DNA from: Flavicella sp964230805
GTDB lineage: Bacteria > Bacteroidota > Bacteroidia > Flavobacteriales > Flavobacteriaceae
NCBI GenBank assembly: GCA_964230805.1
Contig: CAXRIA010000006.1
Span: 30,799 to 94,798 of the forward strand
Direction of reading: 5' to 3'
Length of the DNA stretch: 64,000 bases
The notes below the pieces were generated by a model, which was given only the letters and a program-made list of their open reading frames with translations, did no database searches and was not told the origin of the DNA. This document shows positions 53,475 to 62,862 of this stretch, piece after piece (the first letter of the stretch is position 1; each line of letters begins with the position of its first letter). A program made the translations under genes and the position numbers.

Positions 53475-53672
53475 ATGTTCAAGAACAAACTCAGCATCGT
53501 TTTTTTAACAGGACTTTTATTTGTCATTGTTGGTATCATCTACACGCAAATCGTTGCGGAAGACACCACAGGAATCTTGCTACTAGCGATTGGAATGGTG
53601 CTTGAATCACTAGCTCTTATGCTTTATTTTTGGAAAAAAATAAAAAACAACACCACACCAAAGAAAAATTAA
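53475..53672 (+). CDS. Small two-helix membrane protein
   Basis: 65 residues with two hydrophobic segments at about 7-24 and 34-52, a short acidic turn (VAEDTTG) and a basic C-terminus (WKKIKNNTTPKKN). No family recognised. Its stop is separated from the next gene's ATG by one base, which supports a real co-transcribed gene. It resembles the membrane half of GldL-like proteins only superficially. Confidence 0.6.
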   Translation: MFKNKLSIVFLTGLLFVIVGIIYTQIVAEDTTGILLLAIGMVLESLALMLYFWKKIKNNTTPKKN

Positions 53673-53673
53673 A

Positions 53674-54024
53674 ATGTCTAAAAAAAAACTTTCTAGCCTT
53701 TCCGATCTAAGTGGATTTGTATTCTCAACAAACGACGAATTCGAACTTGAGCCAAACGAAGCCCCAATAAAAATTCCGAACAACCAACAAAAATTAAAAG
53801 CCTTATTTTCAAACAAAGGTCGGGGTGGAAAAACGGTGACCATCATCACTGGTTTTGTCGGGCCAGAAGAAGATCTAAAAACGTTGGGCAAAATGCTGAA
53901 ATCAAAATGTGGCGTAGGAGGTTCGGTAAAAGATGGTGACATTATCATTCAAGGAAAATTTCGAGATAAAATCATGGACATCTTGCAAAAAGAAGGGTAT
54001 TCCGTAAAACGAGTTGGCGGATGA
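53674..54024 (+). CDS. SUI1/eIF1-family translation factor
   Basis: 116 residues. After a 50-residue acidic, probably flexible N-terminus, the SUI1 domain follows: RGGKTVTIITGFVG, LKTLGKMLKSKCGVGGSVK, DGDIIIQG and the C-terminal KEGYSVKRVGG. The archaeal/eukaryotic relatives check start-codon selection. The bacterial (YciH-like) members may act in stress translation. It lies 1 bp after the small membrane gene. Confidence 0.9.
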   Translation: MSKKKLSSLSDLSGFVFSTNDEFELEPNEAPIKIPNNQQKLKALFSNKGRGGKTVTIITGFVGPEEDLKTLGKMLKSKCGVGGSVKDGDIIIQGKFRDKIMDILQKEGYSVKRVGG

Positions 54025-54121
54025 TTTTAGGAAAAACTATAAAATATTGACCTCGCATCTAGATCCTATCCATTGATGATCGATAAAAATCAGTTTTCGA
54101 AAACAAACAATGTAAAATTTG

Positions 54122-54787
54122 CTACCATTGAATCTCTGACTTCCCCTTTGCTCGTAGAAAATAATTTGCGCGACTAAAACAGCGATTTCCAAACCAATAA
54201 CCCCTATTTGCACTTAACGGAGAAGGGTGTCCACTCGCCAAAATACAATGTTTTCGAGGATCAATCATTTTCGCTTTTTGCTTTGCAAAACCTCCCCATA
54301 ACAAAAAAACAACATCTTCTTTGGCATCAGAAACCAATTGAATCACTGCATCAGTAAATGTCTCCCATCCTTTTTTCTGATGAGATCCAGCTTGCCCAGC
54401 TCGAACCGTCAAAGTGGCATTCAACATCAATACACCTTGACTGGCCCAACGTGTTAAATCACCAGAAACAGGTATCGATTTTATTACATCACTTTCGACT
54501 TCTTTAAAAATATTTTTCAAAGAAGGGGGATGCTCAATTCCTTCCCGAACTGAAAAACACAAACCATTGGCTTGACCCGGACCATGATAGGGGTCCTGAC
54601 CAATAAGCACCACTTTAACATCCTCAAAAGAACAATTTTCAAAAGCGGCAAAAATTTCATTTGATTTTGGATAACAGGTATTCTTTGCGTACTCTGATTC
54701 TACAAAAGCTTCCAATTTTTTAAAATATGCTTTCTGAAATTCAGCATACAACATCCGATCCCAGGATTTCGTCATTTTTAATTTCAT
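54122..54787 (-). CDS. ung: Uracil-DNA glycosylase
   Basis: 221 residues, family 1 UDG. It removes uracil from DNA. Catalytic water-activating Asp65 and His68 in GQDPYHGPGQANGLCFSV, the uracil-binding LLWGGFAKQKA, and the DNA-intercalating loop GHPSPLSANRG near 186-197. Start ATG at 54787 or four codons later (54775); both fit. Divergent from mutS2. Confidence 0.97.
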   Translation of the reverse strand: MKLKMTKSWDRMLYAEFQKAYFKKLEAFVESEYAKNTCYPKSNEIFAAFENCSFEDVKVVLIGQDPYHGPGQANGLCFSVREGIEHPPSLKNIFKEVESDVIKSIPVSGDLTRWASQGVLMLNATLTVRAGQAGSHQKKGWETFTDAVIQLVSDAKEDVVFLLWGGFAKQKAKMIDPRKHCILASGHPSPLSANRGYWFGNRCFSRANYFLRAKGKSEIQW

Positions 54788-54873
54788 GTCGTTATTTCTT
54801 TTTAAAGATCATGAACCTCTCAGAACTTGCAAATTAAAAACACAAACAGAGACCCAGTTAAACATCTTATGAT

Positions 54874-54881
54874 TACTTTTG
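54874..54881 (+). promoter_or_regulatory. -7 box (TACTTTTG) of mutS2
   Basis: TAnnTTTG, 63 bp before the mutS2 ATG. A small GCCCT/AGGGC hairpin (54888-54903) would lie at the 5' end of the mRNA. Confidence 0.45.
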
Positions 54882-54944
54882 CTAAAAGCCCTCTAAGAAG
54901 GGCGTAAAAAGCGATCACAATCGGTTTGATAAAAATAGAAAATA

Positions 54945-57158
54945 ATGGGTTTCATTTCAAAAAAAACAAGAAACGATTTAGAATTTGATACCATCTTAGC
55001 ACGTGTCGAAGAATTTTGTATTTCAGATTTAGGAAGAGCAGAAATAAAAAAAATCAGTCCCATTGCAAACAAACCTGATTTGATTCATGAACTCGCGCTT
55101 GTGAACGAATACAATTCGTCTTTCATCAACGAAAACAGAATTCCGAACCATTCTTTTGAAGCGATTACTGATGAAATTCATCTTCTTAAAATTGAGAACA
55201 GCACCTTAAGTGCTGAATCTTTCTTAAGAATTTCCTCCAATTCAGAGACGGTAAACGAATTGCTGCTTTTTTTTAAAAAATTTGAGGAATACTACCCAAC
55301 CCTATTCTCCGTTTCAAAAGAAATAGAGTATACAAAAACCGTGGTAGAGGCCATACAAAAAATAATCTCACCCTATGGCGAAGTCAATGACAATGCCTCC
55401 ACTTTGTTAAAAAACATTCGTAAAGAAATCAATTCAATACGTTCAAAAATTGGCAGCAGTTTTAATAGAGAAATGAGCAAATATGACAGTGCTGGTTATC
55501 TCGATGAAATACGTGAATCAGTCATAGACAACCAACGTGTACTGGCCGTTCAAGCCATGTATCGAAAAAAAGTAAAGGGAAGTCTCCTCGGAAATTCCAA
55601 AACCGGAAGTATTGTCTTTATTGCACCACAAGCCACCTTGCAATTGCATCGAGAGTTACAAAATCTATCCTTCGACGAACAACAAGAAGTGAACCGAATT
55701 CTCAAAGAGCTGACCGAAACCATACGTCCTTTCTTTCCTTTATTTACAAGCTATCAGACCTTTTTGATAAAATTAGATACCGTGGGTGCCAAAGCAAAAT
55801 ACGGTCTTCATATCCATGCGATTTTACCCAAAATATCCAAAGAAAAGAAACTCTTCTTTAAAGAGGCATACCATCCGATTCTATTGGAAAAAAACCAAGA
55901 AAAAAATCTGAAAATTGTTCCTCAAACACTTGAGCTGAATGAAAAACAACAAATCATAGTTATTTCAGGCCCCAACGCCGGAGGAAAAAGCATTACCTTA
56001 AAAACAATTGGGCTACTTCAGCTTATGCTGCAAAGTGGCATGCTGATTCCTGTACACGAGCACAGCCAAACGTGTTTTTTTGAAAATATTCTAACCGATA
56101 TCGGAGACAATCAATCAATCGAGAATCAATTGAGTACCTACAGCTATCGATTAAAAAACATGCGTGGTTTCTTAAAACGTTGCAATGACCATTCTTTGTT
56201 TTTGATTGACGAATTTGGCACGGGTAGTGACCCGGAGCTTGGTGGCGCACTCGCCGAAATTTTTCTAGAAGAATTTTATGACAAACAGGCATTTGGTGTG
56301 ATTACTACGCATTATGCAAACCTAAAAGTTCTAGCAAATGAATTGGAAAACGTGAGTAATGCCAACATGCAGTTCGATGAAAAAACACTGGAACCTTTGT
56401 TCCAACTTCACGTTGGACAAGCCGGAAGCTCCTTTACCTTTGAAGTCGCACAAAAAAACGGCATTCCTTTTCGACTCATCAACCGCGCAAAAAAGAAAGT
56501 CGAAGGCGAAAAAATCCGACTCGACAAAACAATTTCAAAGCTTCAAAAAGAACGCAACCAATTGCAACGAAACTCACAAGTTCTAGAGAACGAACAGTTA
56601 AAAGCAAAGGAACAAACGGAAATTTTATCGGAAAAGGAAGCTAAAATCAAAGAAAAACTTAACAGTTTTCAAGAGCTATACGATCGAAATCAAAAAATGC
56701 TCTCCTATGGTCGAAAATCAAATGAGCTACTACACAAATACTTTCAAACGAACAATAAAAAAGAACTAATTGCCAACTTCAACAAATGGGTACTTATAGA
56801 AAAAACAAAGCACCTTAAATTAAATCCTCCCGTTAAAAAGACAAAAACTGAAAAAAAGAAGGCAAAAGTCATCAAAAAAGAAAAAGAGAGCAAACTGCAA
56901 AAAGTTGAAAAAGAAATCTTAACCAAGGTGGTAGAAGTGCGCAAAGAAAAAGAAATCATTGCAAAGAAAAAAGCCAAAGAGAAAGCTTCCTATGTCTTTA
57001 AAATCAATGATAAAGTTCGGTTGATCGACGGGCGCGCTTCTGGAATCATTGACAAAATTGAAAAGAACAAAGTCACCATTAATTATGGCCTGTTTACCAC
57101 CCAAGCAAATTTAGATCAAATTGAACTGGTGGTTGCAGCGAAACAAGCAAAGAAATAA
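54945..57158 (+). CDS. MutS2-family ATPase lacking the Smr nuclease domain
   Basis: 737 residues. No MutS domain I is present. The core and clamp are followed by the MutS ATPase: Walker A SGPNAGGKSITLK near 342-350, DIGDNQSIENQLSTYS, Walker B FLIDEFGTGSDPELGGALAE near 420-440, and ITTHYANLK. Next come a long coiled coil (520-600) and a Lys/Glu-rich segment (625-690), ending in a small KOW-like module (YVFKINDKVRLIDGRASGIIDKI). The Smr endonuclease domain that usually ends MutS2 is missing. It probably acts on branched DNA or stalled ribosomes, as for MutS2 relatives. Confidence 0.92.
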   Translation: MGFISKKTRNDLEFDTILARVEEFCISDLGRAEIKKISPIANKPDLIHELALVNEYNSSFINENRIPNHSFEAITDEIHLLKIENSTLSAESFLRISSNSETVNELLLFFKKFEEYYPTLFSVSKEIEYTKTVVEAIQKIISPYGEVNDNASTLLKNIRKEINSIRSKIGSSFNREMSKYDSAGYLDEIRESVIDNQRVLAVQAMYRKKVKGSLLGNSKTGSIVFIAPQATLQLHRELQNLSFDEQQEVNRILKELTETIRPFFPLFTSYQTFLIKLDTVGAKAKYGLHIHAILPKISKEKKLFFKEAYHPILLEKNQEKNLKIVPQTLELNEKQQIIVISGPNAGGKSITLKTIGLLQLMLQSGMLIPVHEHSQTCFFENILTDIGDNQSIENQLSTYSYRLKNMRGFLKRCNDHSLFLIDEFGTGSDPELGGALAEIFLEEFYDKQAFGVITTHYANLKVLANELENVSNANMQFDEKTLEPLFQLHVGQAGSSFTFEVAQKNGIPFRLINRAKKKVEGEKIRLDKTISKLQKERNQLQRNSQVLENEQLKAKEQTEILSEKEAKIKEKLNSFQELYDRNQKMLSYGRKSNELLHKYFQTNNKKELIANFNKWVLIEKTKHLKLNPPVKKTKTEKKKAKVIKKEKESKLQKVEKEILTKVVEVRKEKEIIAKKKAKEKASYVFKINDKVRLIDGRASGIIDKIEKNKVTINYGLFTTQANLDQIELVVAAKQAKK

Positions 57159-57192
57159 AAAGCCTGATCGCAAAAAACGATCAGGCTTTCTA
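57157..57192. terminator. Bidirectional terminator between mutS2 and trxA
   Basis: AAAGCCTGATCG (57159-57170) pairs with CGATCAGGCTTT (57178-57189), loop of seven, between convergent genes. Confidence 0.85.
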
Positions 57193-57227
57193 ATTTTGAT
57201 TCTGACAAGAATCTTAAAATATTTCAA

Positions 57228-57545
57228 TTACAGCGCAGCGTCAATTTTTGAAGCGTATGTTGCTTTTGGCGCAACACCCACTTGCTTATCAACAACCTCG
57301 CCGTTTTTAAACAACAAAACCGTTGGAATATTTCTCACTCCGTATTTTGCCGCAAATTCTTGATGACTGTCAACATCTACTTTTCCAACCACAGCTTTTC
57401 CTTCATAATCATTGCTCAAATCTTCAATGATTGGTCCCACCATTCTACAAGGTCCACACCAAGTTGCCCAAAAATCTACCAACACTGGTTTGTCTGATTT
57501 CAATACTACTTCTTCGAAAGTTGCATCTGTAATTTCTAATGCCAT
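57228..57545 (-). CDS. trxA: Thioredoxin
   Basis: 105 residues, cytoplasmic, no signal peptide. Active site WCGPC with Cys30 and Cys33 (FWATWCGPCRMVGP), cis-proline region VRNIPTVLLFKNGEVV. The canonical protein-disulfide reductant. Start at 57545. Convergent with mutS2. The 194 bp upstream holds no convincing gene and no clear -7 box. Confidence 0.97.
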   Translation of the reverse strand: MALEITDATFEEVVLKSDKPVLVDFWATWCGPCRMVGPIIEDLSNDYEGKAVVGKVDVDSHQEFAAKYGVRNIPTVLLFKNGEVVDKQVGVAPKATYASKIDAAL

Positions 57546-57739
57546 ATCTTCTATTTTTAAATGTTATTATTCCAAGTTATCGTTACAAATATCGTCAAAT
57601 ATTCAATCAAAAATGATGTGTTAAAATCACTTTTTCTTATGGATCTATTTGCAATAGCTATTTTCTTATTTTTTTATTTAAAAACGAATTCAAAAACCTT
57701 TTTAAAAATTGGCCTGTTCGTTTTTGAACTCAGCAAAAG

Positions 57740-58699
57740 TTAAAAAACTTCTTTGGCAATCTTTACAATATTGTCCGATTTACCCATCGAATAATAATGC
57801 ACGGTAGGCACCCCCGCTGCAATGAGTTCTTTACTTTGCTGAATTGCCCAATCAATTCCGACCTGACGGATAGCTGCTTTATCTCCTTTACAATCCAACA
57901 CGGCTTTTTCCAGAGCCAAAGGCAAATCCAAACTGAACACTTTAGGTAAAATTTGTAAATGTCTCTCTACTGCAATCGGTTTGATCCCAGGAATAATAGG
58001 AACGTCCACTCCCATGGCTCTTGCTGCCTCCACAAATTCAAAGTATTTTTTATTATCGAAAAACATCTGAGTCACCACGTAATCAGCACCTGCGTCAACT
58101 TTTTCTTTCAAACGTTGCAAATCAGAATGCAAACTCGGTGCTTCAAAATGCTTTTCAGGGTACCCCGCTACCCCGACACAGAAATTCGGTGTGTAAGGTG
58201 TGTCAATGGTATCTATTAAAAAATGCCCCTTGTTCAATTGAGCAATTTGTTTCACCAAATCTACAGCGTAGTTATTTCCTCCCTTTACGGGCACAAACTG
58301 GCTTTCGTGCTTCATGGAATCTCCGCGCAACGCAACCACATTATCAATTCCCAAATAATGACAATCTACCAACACATATTCGGTTTCCTCTCTAGTAAAA
58401 CCACCACATAGCACATGTGGGACAGGATCTACATTGTATTTATGCATCAACGCAGCACAAATTCCAACAGTTCCAGGACGCATCCTTGTCATTTTTCGCT
58501 CCAACAAACCATTCCCTTTGTCAATGTACACATACTCCTCTCTCGAAGTTGTAACGTCGATAAAAGGTGGTTTAAACTCCATTAAAGGATCGATATTATC
58601 GTACAACTTTTGAATACTCTGGCCCTTTACGGGAGGTACTATTTCAAACGAAAAAAGTGATTTCCCCTTAGCGTTTTTAATATGATCTGTAATCTTCAT
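57740..58699 (-). CDS. metF: 5,10-methylenetetrahydrofolate reductase
   Basis: 319 residues, FAD-binding TIM barrel. It makes 5-methyltetrahydrofolate for MetH. Catalytic Glu in FSFEIVPPVKG near residue 18, ALRGD at the FAD site, and ADYVVTQMFFDNKKYFEF with PIIPGIKPI are standard. The start MKITDHIKN at 58699 is chosen; an ATG 16 codons upstream adds an improbable basic leader. It is the last gene of the metH(N)-metH(C)-metF operon, 127 bp after metH(C). A small TTCGCA/TGCGAA hairpin occurs in the gap. Confidence 0.96.
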   Translation of the reverse strand: MKITDHIKNAKGKSLFSFEIVPPVKGQSIQKLYDNIDPLMEFKPPFIDVTTSREEYVYIDKGNGLLERKMTRMRPGTVGICAALMHKYNVDPVPHVLCGGFTREETEYVLVDCHYLGIDNVVALRGDSMKHESQFVPVKGGNNYAVDLVKQIAQLNKGHFLIDTIDTPYTPNFCVGVAGYPEKHFEAPSLHSDLQRLKEKVDAGADYVVTQMFFDNKKYFEFVEAARAMGVDVPIIPGIKPIAVERHLQILPKVFSLDLPLALEKAVLDCKGDKAAIRQVGIDWAIQQSKELIAAGVPTVHYYSMGKSDNIVKIAKEVF

Positions 58700-58826
58700 T
58701 TTCTGTTTTTTTTCTGAAACCTTCTGTCTCCTGCGTGCAAGGATCATATCGAGGGCTCATTGTTCAAATGATCGTTCGCATTTCTGTGCGAAATTACACA
58801 AATACTTTTTATTTCTTTGATTCGAA

Positions 58827-61511
58827 TTATTCGTTCAAATTAGGTGCCAGCCAGCGCTCCGCTTCCTCGTTTGAAATACCACGTCGTATTGCAAAATCAT
58901 GCACCTGTTCTTTGGTGATTTTTCCTAACCCAAAATACCGTGATTCCGGATGTGAAAAATACAATCCTGACACCGAAGCTGTAGGACACATCGCCAGGCT
59001 ATCTGTCAATTTCACACCTATATTCTCTTCCACATTCAACAAACGCCACAAGGTTATTTTTTCTGTATGATCTGGACAAGCGGGATATCCCGGTGCGGGT
59101 CGAATTCCTTGGTATTCTTCTCGAATCAAATCTTCATTTGACAAATGCTCATCAGCCGCATATCCCCAAAATTCTTTTCGTACTTTGTTGTGTAAATACT
59201 CGGCAAATGCCTCTGCAAAACGATCTCCCAAAGCTTTGACCATAATGCTGTTGTAATCATCCAGATTCTCTTTGTATTTTTCAGCAATTTCCTCAACACC
59301 AAAACCCGTTGTTACGCAAAAACCTCCTATGTAATCTTTCAATCCTGTCTCTTTTGGCGCCACAAAGTCTGACAATGCAATGTTCGGCTTTCCTGCTCCT
59401 TTTTTCGATTGCTGACGCAGCGTCAAAAGTGTTTCCAACACGGCTGTTCTGTTTTCATCTTCATACAGCTCAATGTCATCAGAATTTTCTATCGTATTGG
59501 CAGGAAACAAACCATAAACCGCTTTCGCCGTAAACCACTTTTCTTCCAATATTTTTTCCAACATTTGAGAGGCATCCTTGAATAATTCTTTCGCCTGTAC
59601 ACCCACGATTTCATCTTCTAAAATAGCAGGGAATTTTCCGTGCAACTCCCAAGACTGAAAGAAAGGTGTCCAATCCAAATAAGGGACCAAAGTATTCAAA
59701 TCGAAATCTTCAATCACATGAACGCCTGTTTTTTTAGGGGTGTATACGTCTTCTGGTTTCCAATCAATTTGAAATTTATTCGCCCGCGCTTGATCAAGCG
59801 ATAAATACACCTTTTTACGCGCTCGATTTAAATAATCTCCTCGCAATTTGTCGTATTCTTGGTAGGTTTCTTTCAGAAATCCATCACGTGTCTCTTTACT
59901 GATCAACTTGCTTACCACAGGTACAGAACGTGAAGCATCCAGCACATGAATCACTCCCTTGTCGTATTGTTCTGCAATTTTCACAGCCGTATGAGCACGA
60001 GAAGTAGTAGCGCCTCCAATCAATAGCGGAATCGTAAACTTCAAGCGTTGCATTTCTTTGGCAACATGCACCATTTCATCCAATGAAGGTGTAATCAAAC
60101 CACTCAATCCAATGACATCAACCTGATGCTTTTGTGCTTCCTCTAGAATTTTTTCAGGAGCAACCATAACACCCAAATCCACTATTTCATAATTGTTACA
60201 GGCCAAAACAACACCAACAATATTTTTTCCAATATCGTGCACATCTCCTTTCACAGTGGCCAATAAGACTTTTCCTTGAGCCTGAGCGTTGTCCTCTTTT
60301 TCGGCTTCAATAAACGGCATCAAATAAGCCACCGCTTTTTTCATAACACGTGCCGATTTCACGACTTGAGGCAAAAACATTTTTCCAGCACCAAAAAGAT
60401 CACCAACAACCCCCATTCCGATCATTAGATTTCCTTCAATAACCTCCAATGGCTTTTCTGCTGCCAAACGTGCTTCCTCAACATCTTCGACAATAAATGT
60501 ATCCAATCCTTTGACCAACGAGTGGGTAATTCGATCTTGTAGAGAAGCCACTCTCCACTCCAAATTTTGCACCTGCGTTTTACCCGACCCCTTTACAGAC
60601 TCCGCAAAATCGAGCAAACGTTCTGTAGCATCTTCTCTTCGATCTAAAATGACATCTTCAACATAGGCTAATAAATCTTTCGGAATATCATCATACACTT
60701 CCAACATGGATGGATTTACGATTCCCATGTTCATCCCTTTTTGAATAGCATGGTATAAAAATACAGAATGCATTGCCTCACGAACTACATTGTTTCCGCG
60801 AAACGAAAAAGACACGTTACTCACCCCTCCACTAACACTTGCATTCAATAAATTGGTACGAACCCAATGGGTAGCTTCAATAAAATCTATTGCATTTCTC
60901 TTGTGCTCCTCCATTCCAGTCGCAACCGGAAAAATATTCAAATCAAAAATAATGTCTTCTGCAGGAAAACCCAACTCATCGACCATAATGTCATACGAAC
61001 GTTTGGCAATCTCACAACGCCTCTCATAATTATCTGCTTGCCCCACTTCATCAAAAGCCATCACTATTACAGCAGCTCCGTAGCGCTTTAGCAATTTTAC
61101 TTGTTTGCGAAAAGTTTCCTCTCCCTCCTTCAAAGAAATTGAATTCACGACACATTTCCCTTGAACCACTTGCAAACCAGCTTCGATAATTTCCCATTTG
61201 GAACTGTCAATCATTATTGGAACACGAGCGATATCTGGTTCGGCCATGATCAAATGTAAGAAACGTACCATGGCTTCTTTTCCATCAATCATTCCATCAT
61301 CCATATTGATATCGATGATTTGAGCACCTCCCTCTACCTGATCACGAGCAATCGCAAGAGCCTCGTCGTATTGCTCCTCTTTAATCAAACGCAAAAATTT
61401 ACGTGACCCAGCAACATTCGTTCGCTCTCCAACGTTTATAAAATTTAAGTTCGGACTCAGAATCAATGGTTCTAAACCCGACAATTTCATGTATTTAGTT
61501 TGTTTGATCAT
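58827..61511 (-). CDS. metH: Methionine synthase MetH, C-terminal polypeptide (folate, cobalamin and activation domains)
   Basis: 894 residues holding modules 2 to 4 of cobalamin-dependent MetH. The pterin-binding domain at about 20-280 has NFINVGERTNVAGS, the cap domain lies near 320-400, and the B12 domain has DVHDIGKN (Asp423, His425, Gly428). The SAM-binding reactivation domain extends to the end, with RPAPGYPACPDHTEK near 830. The homocysteine module is missing and is encoded by the next gene upstream. The start MIKQTKYMKLSGLEPL fits homologues. Zinc-independent, needs the partner for catalysis. Confidence 0.95.
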   Translation of the reverse strand: MIKQTKYMKLSGLEPLILSPNLNFINVGERTNVAGSRKFLRLIKEEQYDEALAIARDQVEGGAQIIDINMDDGMIDGKEAMVRFLHLIMAEPDIARVPIMIDSSKWEIIEAGLQVVQGKCVVNSISLKEGEETFRKQVKLLKRYGAAVIVMAFDEVGQADNYERRCEIAKRSYDIMVDELGFPAEDIIFDLNIFPVATGMEEHKRNAIDFIEATHWVRTNLLNASVSGGVSNVSFSFRGNNVVREAMHSVFLYHAIQKGMNMGIVNPSMLEVYDDIPKDLLAYVEDVILDRREDATERLLDFAESVKGSGKTQVQNLEWRVASLQDRITHSLVKGLDTFIVEDVEEARLAAEKPLEVIEGNLMIGMGVVGDLFGAGKMFLPQVVKSARVMKKAVAYLMPFIEAEKEDNAQAQGKVLLATVKGDVHDIGKNIVGVVLACNNYEIVDLGVMVAPEKILEEAQKHQVDVIGLSGLITPSLDEMVHVAKEMQRLKFTIPLLIGGATTSRAHTAVKIAEQYDKGVIHVLDASRSVPVVSKLISKETRDGFLKETYQEYDKLRGDYLNRARKKVYLSLDQARANKFQIDWKPEDVYTPKKTGVHVIEDFDLNTLVPYLDWTPFFQSWELHGKFPAILEDEIVGVQAKELFKDASQMLEKILEEKWFTAKAVYGLFPANTIENSDDIELYEDENRTAVLETLLTLRQQSKKGAGKPNIALSDFVAPKETGLKDYIGGFCVTTGFGVEEIAEKYKENLDDYNSIMVKALGDRFAEAFAEYLHNKVRKEFWGYAADEHLSNEDLIREEYQGIRPAPGYPACPDHTEKITLWRLLNVEENIGVKLTDSLAMCPTASVSGLYFSHPESRYFGLGKITKEQVHDFAIRRGISNEEAERWLAPNLNE

Positions 61512-61582
61512 TCTTTATAACTTTTCCCTTCGCGAAATGTTTTTTTAATTTCTTAGAACAACATCTTTATCCTTTCAAAATA

Positions 61583-62572
61583 TCAGATCATTCTCGGCTT
61601 GTAATTTGCGGCAATCTTTGCAATCGCACGTATATGTTCAGGGGTAGTTCCACAACAACCACCTACAATATTTACTAAATTTTTTTCCAAATACTCCTTA
61701 ATTTGTGTTGCCATTTCCTCGGGCGTTTCATCGTATTCTCCAAAAGCATTTGGCAAACCTGCATTGGGATGTGCCGACACACCAAATAGTGTATTGGCTG
61801 CGATATCTTCTAGATGAGGAACCAACGCATTTGCTCCCAAAGCACAATTCAAACCAACCGTTAACAAAGGAACATGCGACACTGAAATTAAAAAAGCTTC
61901 GGCTGTTTGACCCGAAAGCGTTCTTCCACTCGCATCAGTTATCGTACCACTCAACATCACCGGAATGTCTATTTTCCTTTCATCTCCTATTTCTTCAATG
62001 GCAAACAAAGCTGCTTTTGCATTCAAAGTATCAAAAACAGTCTCCACTAACAAAATATCAGCACCACCGTCGAGCAAAGCCTCTGCTTGCTGTTTGTAGG
62101 CGACGCGTAATTCATCAAATGTGATGGCTCGGTATCCTGGATCATTCACATCGGGAGACATGGAACCTGTTTTATTTGTAGGACCAATAGACCCCGCAAC
62201 AAAACGAGGTTTGTTGGGATTTGCTTTGGTAAACTCATCCGCAACTTCTTTGGCTATTTTAGCCGACTCATAATTGAGTTGGTAAACATAAGATTCCATC
62301 TCATAATCTGCCATGGCAATCGTTGTACTTGAAAAAGTATTGGTTTCAATAATATCAGCTCCCGCTTCAAAGTACTTCCGATGAATTTCTTTAATTGCAG
62401 AAGGTTGGGTAATCGACAGCATATCATTGTTCCCTTTTACAGAGAGTTTCCAATTTTTAAATTGTTCACCTCGAAACTCTTCTTCCGTAAAATTATAGGC
62501 TTGGATCATCGTTCCCATCGCTCCATCGAGTATAAGAATTCTCTCTTTTAATATTTCCCTAATACTTGTCAT
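61583..62572 (-). CDS. metH: Methionine synthase MetH, N-terminal polypeptide (homocysteine-binding, zinc)
   Basis: 329 residues equal to module 1 of MetH. DGAMGTMIQAYNFTEEEFRG at the N-terminus, and zinc ligands Cys243 (GLNCALGA), Cys306 and Cys307 (GGCCGTTPEHI). It stops cleanly after NYKPRMI. The partner polypeptide starts 72 bp downstream in another frame, so the split is a real gene division rather than one frameshift. A -7 box lies 35 bp upstream, leaving a leader too short for a riboswitch. Confidence 0.95.
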   Translation of the reverse strand: MTSIREILKERILILDGAMGTMIQAYNFTEEEFRGEQFKNWKLSVKGNNDMLSITQPSAIKEIHRKYFEAGADIIETNTFSSTTIAMADYEMESYVYQLNYESAKIAKEVADEFTKANPNKPRFVAGSIGPTNKTGSMSPDVNDPGYRAITFDELRVAYKQQAEALLDGGADILLVETVFDTLNAKAALFAIEEIGDERKIDIPVMLSGTITDASGRTLSGQTAEAFLISVSHVPLLTVGLNCALGANALVPHLEDIAANTLFGVSAHPNAGLPNAFGEYDETPEEMATQIKEYLEKNLVNIVGGCCGTTPEHIRAIAKIAANYKPRMI

Positions 62573-62862
62573 AATTCTTTATAATAGCTCTACTTGAAAT
62601 AAGGGTCAAAGATAAAGAATTCACATTTAAATTTATCAGGAAACCATCGATTATAATCGTTCTTTGACAACAACAACAAAGCATTGCCTTTCGATTCAAA
62701 AAACATGATTTCTATCTCAATGAAAAATGAAAAAAAATGACTCGACACATAACAAATATTGGTCTGGATTCCACGAAAAAACATCTTTGAAACAAGTGCA
62801 ATCAGGTTAAAAATAAGAACAGAAATCTTTAAAAAATATTTTTAGAAACCGCACACAAATGC
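62573..62862 (-). other. Intergenic region upstream of metH
   Basis: 290 bp. It contains the -7 box TATCTTTG (62614-62607) for the metH-metF operon. A 64-codon minus-strand ORF at 62590-62784 covers the promoter and lacks any coding signature. No riboswitch match was found by eye. Confidence 0.45.

Noticed and set aside
57561..57743. 60-codon plus-strand ORF between trxA and metF
   Set aside because: The hydrophobic C-terminal half looks membrane-like, but there is no promoter or start context and it runs into the metF 3' end. Support is too weak.
61511..61583. metH split as a sequencing frameshift
   Set aside because: The two parts have complete domain boundaries, a clean stop, a homologue-like start and 71 bp of intergenic sequence, so a single indel cannot explain them.
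62590..62784. 64-codon minus-strand ORF upstream of metH
   Set aside because: It overlaps the metH -7 box and shows no motif or plausible composition. Treated as non-coding.
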